Assembly (NCBI RefSeq): GCF_037042905.1 | Contig: NC_087257.1 | Coordinates: 28,271,501-28,335,500, forward strand | Reading direction: 5' to 3' | Source of the DNA: Lytechinus pictus | Taxonomy: Eukaryota > Echinodermata > Echinoidea > Temnopleuroida > Toxopneustidae | DNA length: 64,000 nt | Shown here: positions 50,601 to 57,314 of the stretch, piece by piece | Layout of the letters: each line of letters starts with the position of its first letter | Position numbering within the stretch: the stretch's first letter is position 1 | The notes under the pieces: generated by a model | Database searches by the model: none | The model's input: only the letters and a program-made list of their open reading frames with translations | What the model was told of the DNA's origin: nothing | Program-made: the position numbers and the translations under genes

Positions 50601-50906
50601 TGACGGTGACTATCATTGGGTCAAAGAAATGCTCGCGTTAATCGTCCATCTTTTCATAGGTCCATGGTAAAAGCAAATATAGTGTGAGGATGTTTTGAAG
50701 TTTAGCTTATTTCACAAATGGGTTGTGTGCACAGCGTATGTATTGTGCAATGGGGGAACCAGATGATGTTGCTACTTCTTTTGTATTTCATGGCATGGAA
50801 TTTGTTTTGTTTAATAATAATTAATTTGTTTTGTTTAATAATAATTAATTAATTTCTGTTCAATTTGCAGGACTTTGATTGGTTAACAAGGTCTAGTAAG
50901 CTGTAA
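8670..50906 (+). CDS. HACL1: 2-hydroxyacyl-CoA lyase 1, 17 coding exons
   Basis: HACL1 is a thiamine-diphosphate enzyme of the peroxisome that cleaves 2-hydroxyacyl-CoA to formyl-CoA and an aldehyde one carbon shorter, a step in alpha-oxidation of branched and 2-hydroxy fatty acids. The 17 exons join without a stop into 1734 bases (577 residues; the human protein is about the same length). Visible landmarks: the N-terminal pyrimidine-binding domain with catalytic Glu in MRNEQA (about residue 52), TKFSARP, the central FLPTPMGKG block, ANTMDIGR, and the cofactor motif from [10 protein letters not shown] (about 451) to NNNG (about 479-482). The C-terminus SSKL ends in the canonical peroxisomal signal SKL. 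The start was chosen because it gives a family-like N-terminus ending at a good donor. Intron 9 is 26,481 bases and encloses two opposite-strand genes. Confidence 0.95.
8727..10555. other. HACL1 intron 1: short hairpin, little else
   Basis: A near-perfect short hairpin lies at 9097-9129 (GCGGCCGTTCAGCAG and its complement with one mismatch). A tRNA-like relic is annotated separately near 10150. The stretch around 9590-9700 is richer in CG than its surroundings. No gene is supported. Confidence 0.5.
10150..10250 (+). other. Degenerate tRNA-like sequence
   Basis: A-box-like CTAGCATAGCGGG and B-box-like GAGTTCGAGTCCC are spaced about as in a tRNA, but I cannot fold a good cloverleaf with paired acceptor ends. 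It is more likely a decayed tRNA or the head of an old SINE than a working gene. Confidence 0.4.
10609..10800 (+). repeat. Tandem duplication of the HACL1 exon 2 3' half and donor
   Basis: Two head-to-tail copies of about 95 bases: copy A 10609-10703 (end of the real exon 2 plus the first 43 bases of intron 2) and copy B 10704-10800. Both contain GCAATGCAGGTTGCAGGGCT and end in a TTCTAATATT tract. Copy B is preceded by ATTGTAG, an acceptor-like sequence formed at the junction, and has GTGAAT where the real exon has GTGAGT. Between these sites lie 51 bases (10705-10755), 17 codons in the frame of exon 2, in which the catalytic-site MRNEQA has become MRNGQA. Confidence 0.88.
10915..11005 (+). 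repeat. Possible third, decayed copy of HACL1 exon 2
   Basis: The order TATCCA, GGCCATTCAGGTTGCA and ATGAGGAATGAGC follows the order of the matching pieces of exon 2, with gaps and substitutions. It looks like an older copy of the same exon. The similarity is partial and an alignment score is needed. Confidence 0.45.
11275..11859. mobile_element. TTAA-flanked MITE, family B, copy 2
   Basis: A 585-bp close relative of the element inside the LINE: starts AGGAGAATGAAA, ends CATTCTCCT, and is flanked by TTAA at 11271-11274 and 11860-11863. It lies in HACL1 intron 2. The two copies differ by only a few scattered changes over most of their length, so this family may have moved fairly recently. Confidence 0.9.
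12142..12632. mobile_element. SINE tail fragment followed by MITE family D
   Basis: At 12142-12290 there is a fragment of the minus-strand tRNA-derived SINE family (AATAATAATATGCAAC, TAGCGCTTAATAC, TACCCCAGC) without its tRNA head. At 12360-12632 there is a MITE with imperfect inverted ends, left TGACCCCTGTCTTACAAG and right TATAAGACTGCCCAG, plus inner arms around GATCNGATCAATC. Better-kept copies of the MITE are at 48684-48959 and 62541-62817. Confidence 0.65.
13612..13919. mobile_element. MITE family E, copy 1
   Basis: About 308 bp between inverted ends: left GGCCCGTATTCTAAAGTCAG, right CTGACTTTAGAATACGGGCC-like read in complement (ACTTCAGAATACGAGCC). Inner arms contain TAAACTCC. It lies in HACL1 intron 5; a relative with an eroded right end lies at 22459-22730. 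Confidence 0.65.
14711..14935. repeat. Fold-back element in HACL1 intron 6
   Basis: The left arm contains GCGCGCTTTTGTCACAGTGC (14755 onward) and the right arm its near-complement ending at about 14920. The arms are about 45 bases with few mismatches and enclose short repeats of GTGGACTCATGAATAAA-type sequence. This is a MITE-like fold-back with no coding capacity. Confidence 0.7.
15111..15285 (+). repeat. Tandem duplication of the HACL1 exon 7 3' half and donor
   Basis: The last 55 bases of exon 7 and the start of intron 7 are repeated with a period of 88 bases (copy A from 15111, copy B from 15199). Both contain ATCTTGATATCAATGGTGAT, GGTGAATAGAACGGTGGAA, a GTTAGTT donor and GAATCAGTCACAATTAT. 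Copy B has no acceptor in front of it, and extending exon 7 to the second donor meets an in-frame TGA, so copy B should not be coding. Confidence 0.88.
15929..17548. other. HACL1 intron 8: SINE tail and two MITEs
   Basis: It starts with a SINE-tail fragment (AATAATAATATACAACATTC then AAAGCGC, 15932-15990). At 16184-16333 lies a left-truncated MITE (family F; fuller copy at 63092-63252) ending GCGGGGCCCAGG. At 16690-17467 lies a larger element with TTAACCCTAACTAGGCCGGG at the left, CCGGCCATTTTAGGGTTAA at the right, and a G-run/GGTTGATTCAACC/C-run hairpin just inside each end. Confidence 0.65.
17685..20815. other. Start of HACL1 intron 9: several MITEs, no gene
   Basis: MITE with GGGCAATTCC ends at 17921-18121 (second copy 30568-30757). 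A family A TTAA element at 18624-19210 has its left terminus replaced: TTAAGAAAGGTTCAAA occurs at both of its edges. A MITE D half copy lies at 19889-20060 (GGGCCCCTTCTTACAAAGAG). The remaining sequence to 20815 is AT-rich with no supported gene; it may include 3' UTR of the BEN-like gene. Confidence 0.6.
20816..25186 (-). CDS. BEN-domain-like protein, last four exons (5' end not found)
   Basis: Minus-strand exons in transcript order: 25010-25186, 24220-24366, 22996-23067 and 20816-21802, all with GT/AG borders and phase 0, giving 460 residues and a stop. The first visible codon follows an acceptor, so earlier exons are missing. Exon 3 has a basic NKRRKM patch that could be a nuclear signal. 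The last exon starts with a helical, coiled-coil-like stretch, then an acidic/Ser-rich region with a twice-occurring VLDNKxQY motif. The final 110 residues ([39 protein letters not shown]) resemble a BEN domain, which binds DNA or chromatin partners. The BEN call is pattern recognition; the N-terminal exons match nothing I know. It is nested in HACL1 intron 9, opposite strand. Confidence 0.72.
21841..24757. other. Introns of the BEN-like gene: MITEs and a SINE
   Basis: 21841-22443: family A TTAA element, left end AGGTCAAGTCCACCCC, right end GGGGTGGACTTGTCCT; the right flank has decayed to TTGA. 22459-22730: eroded MITE E copy. A G-run lies at about 22780-22802. 23968-24162: tRNA-derived SINE on the minus strand with a tRNA-Glu-like head (GTGGTCTAGTGG, AGGTTCGATGCC). 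24495-24757: partial family A element. About 23100-23960 shows nothing. Confidence 0.65.
25187..27419. other. Mostly empty stretch in HACL1 intron 9
   Basis: No gene is supported. Should contain intron sequence of the BEN-like gene, but no upstream exon could be recognised. At 26635-26700 there is a SINE-tail fragment (AATAATAATATTCAG, TAGCGCATAACACATAG). A clean fold-back element at 26040-26197 is listed separately. Confidence 0.5.
26040..26197. mobile_element. Fold-back MITE with a TA target site
   Basis: A 158-bp element whose ends, CCTTGGTCACATTTGATC and its exact complement, continue into inverted GGCGGCCGTACGGCGAGT. It is flanked by TA on both sides (26038-26039, 26198-26199), which fits a Tc1/mariner-type MITE. 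One-ended relatives sit at about 35883-36020 and 40029-40080. Confidence 0.85.
27420..28540. mobile_element. Two inverted copies of one MITE, a hairpin and a nested MITE
   Basis: 27420-27583 has ends GGGCAGCGTTTCATTAAC and TTCATGAAACGCTCCCC and inner CCGACAAGTTGCCAGG / GTCTGACAAGT. The same element occurs in reverse orientation at 28119-28540. That copy is split by a 281-bp element (28230-28510) with CAG...CTG ends around GCGGATC / GATCCGC and a 6-base duplication CCTGTC (28224-28229, 28511-28516). Between the two copies a 32-bp-arm hairpin (27593-27660, one mismatch, 4-base loop) follows the first. Confidence 0.75.
29100..29480. promoter_or_regulatory. CG-rich gene-free stretch, candidate promoter
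   Basis: Much richer in CG dinucleotides than its surroundings (for example GCATGCGGTCGACAAAGG, CGTGCGAACGTTACTCGCGG). It lies 4 kb upstream of the first visible exon of the BEN-like minus-strand gene. Position and composition suggest a promoter or first exon, but no exon with a good donor is obvious. Confidence 0.3.
29558..29860 (+). mobile_element. Full-length tRNA-derived SINE
   Basis: The head (29558-29632) is tRNA-like, with A-box-like GTGGTGTAGCGG, a CTTGTAA anticodon-loop-like stretch (tRNA-Thr-like) and B-box-like GTGTTCGAATCCC. A unique body with CTCACCCAGGTGCTAATTGG follows, and the tail is AAAGCGCTATATAAATGCC plus ATT repeats. The anticodon stem pairs poorly, so it is not a functional tRNA. 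The tail resembles the 3' end of the LINE fragment at 61330-61732, which could supply its reverse transcriptase. Confidence 0.8.
29861..33337. other. Gene-poor stretch with MITEs
   Basis: 30568-30757: second GGGCAATTCC MITE. 31239-31961: family A element, left part CACCCCAACAAAAAGTTGA, carrying an inserted 101-bp inverted repeat listed separately. 32440-32739 on the minus strand is an open frame of about 98 codons without recognisable domains. At 32068-32083 (minus) ATGGGCACATCGCGAG is followed by a strong GTGAGT donor, but nothing links it to a gene. The rest is AT-rich. Confidence 0.5.
31371..31582. repeat. Near-perfect 101-bp inverted repeat
   Basis: The left arm 31371-31471 and right arm 31482-31582 are exact complements apart from one base, separated by 10 bases. 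Arms start with TCGCAACTCTAAAAATC and contain CAATCAACAGCGCGCATTTG. The structure lies inside a family A MITE. The near-identity of the arms suggests a young insertion or ongoing arm correction. Confidence 0.9.
33338..33920. mobile_element. TTAA-flanked MITE, family C
   Basis: A 583-bp element starting AGGGATGGTCC and ending GGACTATCCCT, flanked by TTAA (33334-33337 and 33921-33924). Long inverted arms contain AAAATTTCATCGAAATCGG and TGATGATGTCACATCTCC with their complements. It has the same body plan as families A and B but different termini. Confidence 0.85.
34470..40885 (-). CDS. MSMO1: Methylsterol monooxygenase 1, 7 coding exons
   Basis: MSMO1 is a non-heme diiron oxidase of the ER membrane that oxidises the C4 methyl groups of sterol intermediates in cholesterol synthesis. 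Coding exons in transcript order: 40736-40885, 39646-39723, 38888-39036, 38065-38191, 36667-36715, 35468-35623, 34470-34615; all GT/AG with consistent phase; 855 bases, 284 residues (human 293). Hydrophobic segments lie at about residues 45-67, 88-110 and 184-210. The three iron-binding histidine clusters are HRLLHH (about 148-153), HKLHH (161-165) and HDFHH (241-245). Diagnostic blocks are [18 protein letters not shown] and [10 protein letters not shown]. The C-terminus KKQK fits the dilysine ER-retrieval signal. The 3' end of exon 4 and its donor have been amplified into a minisatellite in the next intron. Nested in HACL1 intron 9, opposite strand. Confidence 0.95.
34925..35034. repeat. Fold-back in the last MSMO1 intron
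   Basis: The left arm (34925-34968) and right arm (34997-35034) share GACTGCACTTCGGAGTGCTG and GAGCGTGTATA in inverted orientation; the left arm has a 7-base insertion (TAGTATA). Surrounding sequence to 35467 is AT-rich with AAATGAATA-type repeats and a G-run near 35266. Confidence 0.75.
35883..36487. repeat. Half fold-back, G-run MITE end and a 205-bp tandem pair
   Basis: 35883-36020 is a one-ended relative of the fold-back at 26040. Abutting it at 36021 is the CAGGGGCCGCGGAACGG end of a MITE whose intact copy is at 57788-57933, here with a very long G-run. From 36076 a unit of about 205 bases (ATCACAATCATATGGTC ... TTCAAAATCAAATAC) occurs twice in tandem, to about 36487. It lies in an MSMO1 intron. 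Confidence 0.8.
37155..38064 (-). repeat. Minisatellite of an MSMO1 exon end and splice donor
   Basis: About 15 extra tandem units of roughly 60 bases lie directly downstream of MSMO1 exon 4 (in transcript direction). Each full unit, read on the minus strand, has the last 36 or so bases of exon 4 (TATATTCACAAG, CATACATGGCAG), the donor GTGAGT, then GGAAGAGACAC and a C-run of variable length, then CTATAAG. One unit near 37800 is cut to 13 bases. Units differ at one codon: some keep HKLHH, the iron-binding cluster of the real exon; others read HKLQH. The C-run plus TATAAG sits where an acceptor would be, leaving a 30-base in-frame block. Confidence 0.93.
40029..40080. repeat. One end of the fold-back MITE family
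   Basis: CAGTCACATTTCCCATACGG followed by CGGCCGTAAGGCGAGTCG matches the end of the family at 26040-26197 and 35883-36020, without a partner arm. It lies in MSMO1 intron 1, whose remaining sequence (39724-40735) shows no gene. Confidence 0.6.
40886..44165. other. Gene-free end of HACL1 intron 9
   Basis: The MSMO1 5' flank and promoter should lie just right of 40885, but no motif stands out. About 41881-42925 is a tandem-repeat element listed separately. A G-run occurs near 43297. A pyrimidine-rich stretch lies at 43540-43620. Nothing else is recognisable. Confidence 0.55.
41881..42925 (+). repeat. Transposon-like element with five core repeats
   Basis: It starts near TAGGCGCCTCTTTTCCG with a CGG-rich stretch, then five units of about 150-185 bases, each with a version of GTTTCAGGTCACATGACC, AAGGTCAAAGGTCATTTAGG and GTTCATGAAACTTGGAC (anchors near 42070, 42244, 42411, 42597, 42748). 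It ends around GGCGAGACTGCCAGAGGCGC. The unique-end/core-repeat/unique-end plan resembles non-autonomous Helitron-like or pearl-type elements of marine invertebrates; this is inference. Confidence 0.65.
44166..50906 (+). CDS. HACL1: HACL1 coding exons 10-17 (C-terminal part)
   Basis: Exon spans: 44166-44271, 45225-45314, 45769-45936, 46923-47023, 47969-48127, 49057-49161, 49501-49690, 50871-50906. Exon 10 resumes in frame after the 26.5 kb intron with the block [18 protein letters not shown]. Exon 13 has ANTMDIGR, exons 14-15 carry the thiamine-diphosphate motif, and exon 17 encodes only [11 protein letters not shown] and the stop. Introns 11, 12, 15 and 16 contain nothing I recognise beyond AT-rich sequence. 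Intron 13 holds a decayed copy of exon 14. AATAAA at 52367 and 52676 are possible poly(A) signals but cannot be assigned. Confidence 0.93.
44928..45160. mobile_element. MITE in HACL1 intron 10
   Basis: A 233-bp element with ends CCAAGGCTCCACACTAAC and GCTAATGTCAAGCCTTGG and repeated GGTGGCCC / GGGCCACC motifs inside. Ends are inverted over 8 bases exactly and further imperfectly. No coding capacity. Confidence 0.6.
47528..47700 (+). repeat. Decayed copy of the HACL1 exon 14 acceptor and 5' part
   Basis: TTCTCTTTGTTTTATTTTCTG, an acceptor-like CTATAG, TTGATACTAG, TGGGTGTTGATGTGGGAT and ATCATAGCTGCAG follow the same order as the end of intron 13 and the start of exon 14 (47940-48030), with deletions and changes. 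The frame is broken, so it is a relic of a duplication about 411 bases long. Confidence 0.72.
48684..48959. mobile_element. MITE family D, best copy
   Basis: A 276-bp element in HACL1 intron 14. The ends CTGGGCCCCGTCTTACAAAG and CTTTGTAAGACGGGGCCCTG are inverted, followed by inner arms GATTGATCCGATCAATCACA / GATTGGATCAATCGTAACTC. Other copies: 12360-12632, 19889-20060 (half) and 62541-62817. Confidence 0.8.
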
Positions 50907-53900
50907 CTCACTTCAATGTGGAAAGGGTAAATTGCCACTTGGTCTATACCGGCTTGGTCTCATCATTCATGGTCTAATTCTAGTTCGTCAAATTAACATT
51001 TGGTCTAATTACCATTTGTCTTATTATGCTATACCAGACCTGCCAATCTCTGGGAATGAAAAATTGTATTCTGTGATTAAAAAAGTGTATTTTTCCCCAA
51101 AAAAGTGTATTTCATAATAAAATGCGTGGTGCACTCGCTCATTGCGGCGCTCAAGCTGCATGCAAGCTAAAATGCGCACTGCTCTTGCAGATGAAAAAAA
51201 ACACATTCAAACATGTGTATATCTCACCCTGGTTTTAACTAAATGATTGAAAAAAAGACAAGTTACCTGAAATTAAATTGATCTAATAACCATATTTGTG
51301 TAAGTTTTATGAAATAGAGACATATAGAGATGATTTTTCTCAATAAATTAAGATTTTTTTAAAACAAAAACGTACTGGTTGGCAGGTCTGCTATACTCAT
51401 CTTGCCTAATATTTGGTCCAACATCACTTAGTCTATATGATTTGGATAAGTGTTTATGAACCAAATTTTTATTTGATTAAGTGCAGAATAATAAGTAGAC
51501 AATGTTGGATTTCATAGAGTAAATGATAGTGGTAGTTGGACCAAGAAGATCAAAGACGACATTGTAAGTTGGTTTAGCCATGAATTATAATCTTAGAATT
51601 AGACCATCTGCTTATAGACCAACCAGTGGCCTGGACCAGCAATCCACATCGTCTTCCAAGATATTGCTTACTAACACTATTGCCAATGTGATGTCAGTTG
51701 CATTACTGCCATGATTTTTAATGTCACCATTGATTTGTATCCCACTAATTGTGCAATAATTTTCAAAGCATTGTATTCTTATTTGTGACAGTGTATGGTA
51801 ATAATCTTTGCTTCAAATAATATTCTTGTGAATGCAAAATATATATTTTTGTAAATTGTGAAATGCATAATGTAATTCCCAAGCTATTAATTAATGACAA
51901 TGAGTTTCAAGATTCAAAACTGACTTGAGAGTTTGTAACAGGGTTTGTACAAGATCGTAGTTATAATTATATCATTTAAATTAGGGTAACTTATATGATT
52001 TTTAAGGTTTCGTGCTTGCAGAAGTCAGCTCTCTCACAATAAGCTAGGTACAAAAAAAAACTTGCCTTTACATGTATATTATTTGAAATAATTATAAACT
52101 CTTTTATTACATAACATGGATATAAAAAATACATTTCCAATGATTGTTGTGTGTATGACACTTTCAATCAAGACATCAATAATCAATGTAGAATATAGGT
52201 CATGATTTAATTCACATAATTACATGCAAGATGCTTAGGATTGACAGAAATTAAAGCTGGTTTTAAGAATGTAGTAACTTTTCATGCTATAAATGTGGAT
52301 CAGTACAGTAAAATATAATGTTATATAGTAGCAAGATGTCAAGGATACGCATTATCTGTTATTATAATAAATAATGAAATGAAGAAGATTGACATTACTG
52401 CATGTACTATGTACCTAGGTGAGTGTCTCATCTTTGTTTTTAAGATAACAAAAGAATACTTTAGAGAACACCTAGTGGAGTGTTTCATAAAACTGTTCAT
52501 ACAGTTACAAACGATGATAAAAATGATTGAAACTGGCAACAATATCTCTTTTTTTCTAAGATATCAAAAGCAAACTTTGGGTTCCAGTCATTTATAACTT
52601 CAAGACTTCATCAAACCCATCCTCTTGATTTCAAAATTGCATGTAATGGGTATATTATGCTAACTTTAAAAGCAGAATAAATGAACACTGCATCAGGAAT
52701 ATAAAACATCAAATTGTCAAAAAAATTACCCTCCCCCCCCCCCTGAATAGAATGTTGACCTTGTAAATATATACATTGTATATTTGTGACAGGTTTAATC
52801 TAGGACTAGAACATTGACAGATTTTAGTCCATACTGCTTGGACCTTCTTTTAATAAGTGTGTGTCTTGAGTCAGTGATTGTGTATCTTGTCTCAGTCTCT
52901 TCCGATTCTGGATATAAGTGTCTCTGACTCACAGATCATGTGTCTGACAGCGGGGGCAAAGGAACCCCGATTGTCAAGTAGAAAAAAAAAATACCAGAAG
53001 AAAAGGGAAGAAAAGTATAAAGATGAGATGTGTTTAACATGTAACTTTATATTCCCAGTTATTTGACTGATAAAAAAATATGACGTCCCATTATTAGGTA
53101 GTCTTACCCTATCCCCCTATCAAAACCTGGTGCTGTCTGAGACTGTCGCGAACTCCAACACTACTCTGATGTGATTCAAAGGAGAAAATATTCTCTAAGA
53201 ATGAATGGTAATTAACAAATTACCGGTCAACAAATTAATTTTATATTCCATTTTCTACCTCATTAAAATTATATTTTAAAAATGTTATCATCAATGTTTT
53301 AATGATGTAAATTGTTATCACTCATTTTTTAGAGATGTAAATAATGCACTATTTCAGGTATGCCTTGTATCTCATCTCATCTTGGCCCTATATGCAAAAC
53401 TAACATTAAATCTGTGATTATATGAACTGCTCTAAGGAATTCTGAAAGGCATAATAAGGTACGAGCAAATATATGTGAAACTGAGTAATAATTTGCAAAT
53501 AAGCATGTATAAATACTTTCAGTAAGAAATGGAATGTTCTTTTTAACTTGTTCAATTATTGTGCATACATATACATTTTTATTATCTTTACTTCTCTCCC
53601 TCAAACCAGAAAATTGTATAGGTACTCTACTCTCAGGTGGGTACCGGTAACTATTCCTCTTCAATCCTCTAATTCCGTACAGGGGCAATTCAATAAAACT
53701 TTATGTACAGCCAACCACTATATTTCTCCATTTTGACTTCAATCCATGAACTACTTAACGATGAACATTTGAAAGCTTTTCAAAAATCATTTCAGGAAGA
53801 TCATGTAGTTAGGATGTTCATACTTCATTCAGAGGTACAATCCCCCTATCACACATCCTGGTACAGGTAGGATTCACGAAGAGAGAGGATGCACCTAAAC

Positions 53901-53934
53901 AGAGATAACATAGATACAGAGTCCTAGATGCTTT
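50907..53934. other. HACL1 3' region
   Basis: Includes the HACL1 3' UTR of unknown length. From 50937 to about 51640 lies an element with repeated TTGGTCTAAT-type motifs on one side and inverted AGACCA motifs on the other. It is interrupted by a 356-bp MITE at 51035-51390 with exact ends CAGACCTGCCAA / TTGGCAGGTCTG and a 6-base duplication CTATAC. AATAAA occurs at 52367 and 52676. A C-run is at 52732-52743. From 51641 to 53934 I see no gene. Confidence 0.55.
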
Positions 53935-55256
53935 AAGGCCACCGCACACCTTAACGACTGTTCGCGATCCGATTTTGGAACATATCGCGTTTTGCTCATT
54001 TTCTGAAAATGTGAATGGAACATATCATTTTATTTGAGGTTAAAATTAATTGAAAGAATACTAATATAACCATTTTGAAAGATTGCAAGCTTTTATTTTG
54101 GAGTAAAGGTCAAATTAGTTTCAAATCGTAGCCAATCGTACGATTGCTATGACGTCATTATGACTAGACAGTGGCGTAACTACGGGGGGGCATGGGGGGG
54201 CACGTGCCCCCCCAATCGGCTGGCAAAAAAAAAAAAAAAAAGGGCGGGGGGAGGAGAAAAAGAAGGAGAAAGAAAGAGAAACGTAGTGGGCAAGAAGAAA
54301 TTATGTAGTGACATATGCTTTTTTAATGACTTTTTCATGATTGCCCCCTTTTAAGGTCTGAATATCAAACATTTCCTGTCCGTGATTGCGTTAGCATTTG
54401 TGGACTGGCGAGGTGTCTGCTCTTCATATAAAAAAATTTAAGCTCGCGCTTCGCGCTCGCATCATTTGGTTAGTGAAATTTGTATGTTCTTTGTGAATTC
54501 CTACAAACAAGCCTTAGAATGCCCCTCTTCAGGTCTGAATTTCAAAAATTTTCAGCTCGCGCTTCGCGCTTGCAATATTTGATTAGTCAGATATGTATCA
54601 TATTCATGATTACAATAACTACAAAGATGTTTCATGGGTTAAGTCTAATTCTAACAAAATCAGCAAGCGCTTGCATGGCGCTCGCAATAGATGACTATGG
54701 TTAGATATGTATGCACTTCATGAATTCCCTAAAACAGTCCTTAAAATGTCCCCTTTTCGGGTCAATATATACAAAAAAATTCAGCTCGCGCTTGCATTGT
54801 TTGTTTTCTGAGAGAGGTACGTATCATGATTACAAAACTTTGCTTATATCCTTTCTTACGTCTGAATATCAAAAATTTTCAGCTCGCGCTTCGCGCTCGT
54901 ATTATTTGATAAGTGAGATACATATCCGTTTAATGGCACTGTCCTTAAAATGTCTCTATTAGGTCAGTATACCTGGCAAATGAGCGCGCTTCGCGCGCTC
55001 TCTAAGTGACTCAACATTTTTGCTGGTGCCCCCCCAATGCCATGACCCACGGTACGCCACTGCGACTAGATATTAAATTCGCTTTTATTCTATTAGAAGG
55101 ACGATAGCATAGTCACAGATTTGTACATAGGTATCCGTACGATGATTTAGAACATTACACAGTAAGATATTCCAAGTCTCAATATTAGCATCAAATTCTA
55201 CTACATTTTATTCTGAAATCGGGTCGCAGACCAATCGTAAGGTGTGCGGTCGCCTT
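53935..55256. mobile_element. MITE interrupted by a hAT-like element
   Basis: The outer element has inverted ends AAGGCCACCGCACACCTTA and, read in complement, AAGGCGACCGCACACCTTA, with similarity continuing about 45 bases inward. Without the insert it is about 420 bp. The insert occupies 54169-55062. Confidence 0.75.
54169..55062. mobile_element. hAT-like non-autonomous element with internal minisatellite
   Basis: 894 bp, ends CAGTGGCGTAACTACGG and CACGGTACGCCACTG. Flanks TGACTAGA (54161-54168) and CGACTAGA (55063-55070) form an 8-base duplication with one change, the hAT length. G- and C-runs sit just inside the ends. The middle has about six units of roughly 110 bases built on CAGCTCGCGCTTCGCGCTCG. 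No transposase. Confidence 0.82.
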
Positions 55257-57314
55257 TACACTGGTGAACAAGAGCCCAGTGAGATGAATTCCTTTGATGC
55301 ACTAGGTGGTGGAAATGGCAGTCTAACTACTAATATTTAATATTACACCTCTCTCTAGGTTATATCTAGACAGATGGCTCGATGTAATTTATATCATTTT
55401 AAATATTTTCATCAATTTCATTAATGAAATTGGAGGTCAAGCCTATCATGAGGAGTACTATCTTTGTCAATGTACATTCTTTCTGATGTTGAAATTATTA
55501 CCATCCATTCAAATTCTATTTTGCTAATGTTTTCAATAAAATGAAATCATCTCAAATAATTTGGATTTTTGTGCATTTTATCTGTTCTTTTTGGTCAATT
55601 TTCCACCATTAGTATGCTAGATATTTAGATGTGTTGGTTTGGTTGGAAAAGCAGTAAAAGTTTGTATGTTTGTTTGTGATGTATATAACTCCCAATTTAT
55701 GTTTATTATATAAAGAATATAAAAACCTTTGGGTCCAAATTCACAGAACTTATTACCAAATACTAACAATAGAAACCTATGATGAATTTTCCCTGATCCT
55801 ATCAAGAAACAAAACAAAAGGAATTCTATCAGCCTGAGAATGGGATATAAGTGGAAGTGAAAATGTCTGAATTCAGATTGTATACTAATATTTTCACCAG
55901 TTAATGAAAGAAATAGGAGAAAAGCTCAAGTATTAATCACCAATTCATGCACTTCATAAAACATGCGTTGCCAACATTCATTCATCATGAGAGATCTACT
56001 CTTCCTTGTGAGTCAACCATTGCTACCTAGCATGCCCCATTAGAGAGAATTGAATAAATAAATGAAATATATTTAACTGAATGATAAATCCCTAGTGCAG
56101 GGAAGAACAAGGCGCAGTAGAGTATAATTATAGTAGCTGTACTATACAAATGGAACATATTATTATATCACTCAGAGAGAAATATGGTGTACAAGTACAT
56201 TGGATTAACGCAGAGACTTTCCTGTGGCCCGTTTCATAAAGACAATTGTAATTTAAATTGATTGTACATTTGCCACTATTGTAATTACCATGGATACCTT
56301 GATTGTGTGCCCTGTTACCATGGTAATAGCCATAATGGCAAAGTTACAATAGTTTTAACTTTAAGAAAAACAGGACCCTTGTAAACCATTTTGATCCATG
56401 GAAATTGGCGACAGCAATGACTGCCATGATAGAAAATCTGCAATTCATGCCATACAGGTAGAAGAAACCTAACCCAATCTATATCCTAATTTCTACTGTT
56501 TCCCAATAAACCCTTATGTCTAGCCAAATTCAGACAAGCACTAATAAGTATGCCACATTTCACTCGTCTGAAAGAGGTGACATAGAGTACCCCTCATACT
56601 GTTTAGATGTTGAGTTGCATAGATCAACATTACTAGTTAAAAGCACATCTTGTTTAAACATTAAAAAAATGACTATTTGAATTTACTATGTAACTATCCT
56701 ATGGTGTTTCAAAAAGTAAATTGCTGATTGGTTTACATGCACTTTGTCTACTTATAGTCCCACATGGTCTAATCCTTGTTTGTCTACTAACCATTTGGCC
56801 TGATTAAGCCCATTTACCATTTAAAATAATTTTCATTAAGCCTATACCCATTTGGTCTAATATCCACTTGGTCTAATGCCACTCAGTCTACATGGTTAGA
56901 TGAACAGTTTATCAACCAAATTTTCTTTTTACAAAGTAAAGATGAGTGGATGATCTGGAAATAAGACCAACAGGGCATTAGACTAAATTAGTGGGTAGAT
57001 CAACTGGTGTAGCCCATGTGGGTAGTAGACTATCTGAGAAATAGACCAACATTAGACCAGATTGATAGCAGACCAAACTGGTTTAGCCCAAGTGGTATTA
57101 GACTATCTAAAAAGTATACCAACTGCTTGTAGATCAAGAGAAACCTGATCTAAAACCTTTTGAAACCTGTAGGGGAAGAGAGGGCAATTGCCAAACAAAG
57201 GTATTTCTAAATAGGATATTTCCTTGGATGTCTCTTGTCCATTGTACTGATAAGCTACAGAGGCTTTGGCAATAACACTGCTGAGCTGGAAGTTTGTTGA
57301 TGACGTCATTTTGC
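55257..57314. other. Gene-free stretch between HACL1 and CCDC93
   Basis: 56223-56390 holds a MITE-like repeat starting GGCCCGTTTCATAAAG with inner TTACCATGGTAA. 56750-57130 is a second TTGGTCTAAT / ATTAGACCA element: direct motifs on the left half, inverted ones on the right. The CCDC93 3' UTR should extend left from 57314. The rest is AT-rich with nothing recognised. Confidence 0.5.

Noticed and set aside
54160-54962. Several short open frames near 54-55 kb
   Set aside because: They are readings of the hAT-like element and its internal repeats, with no domain.
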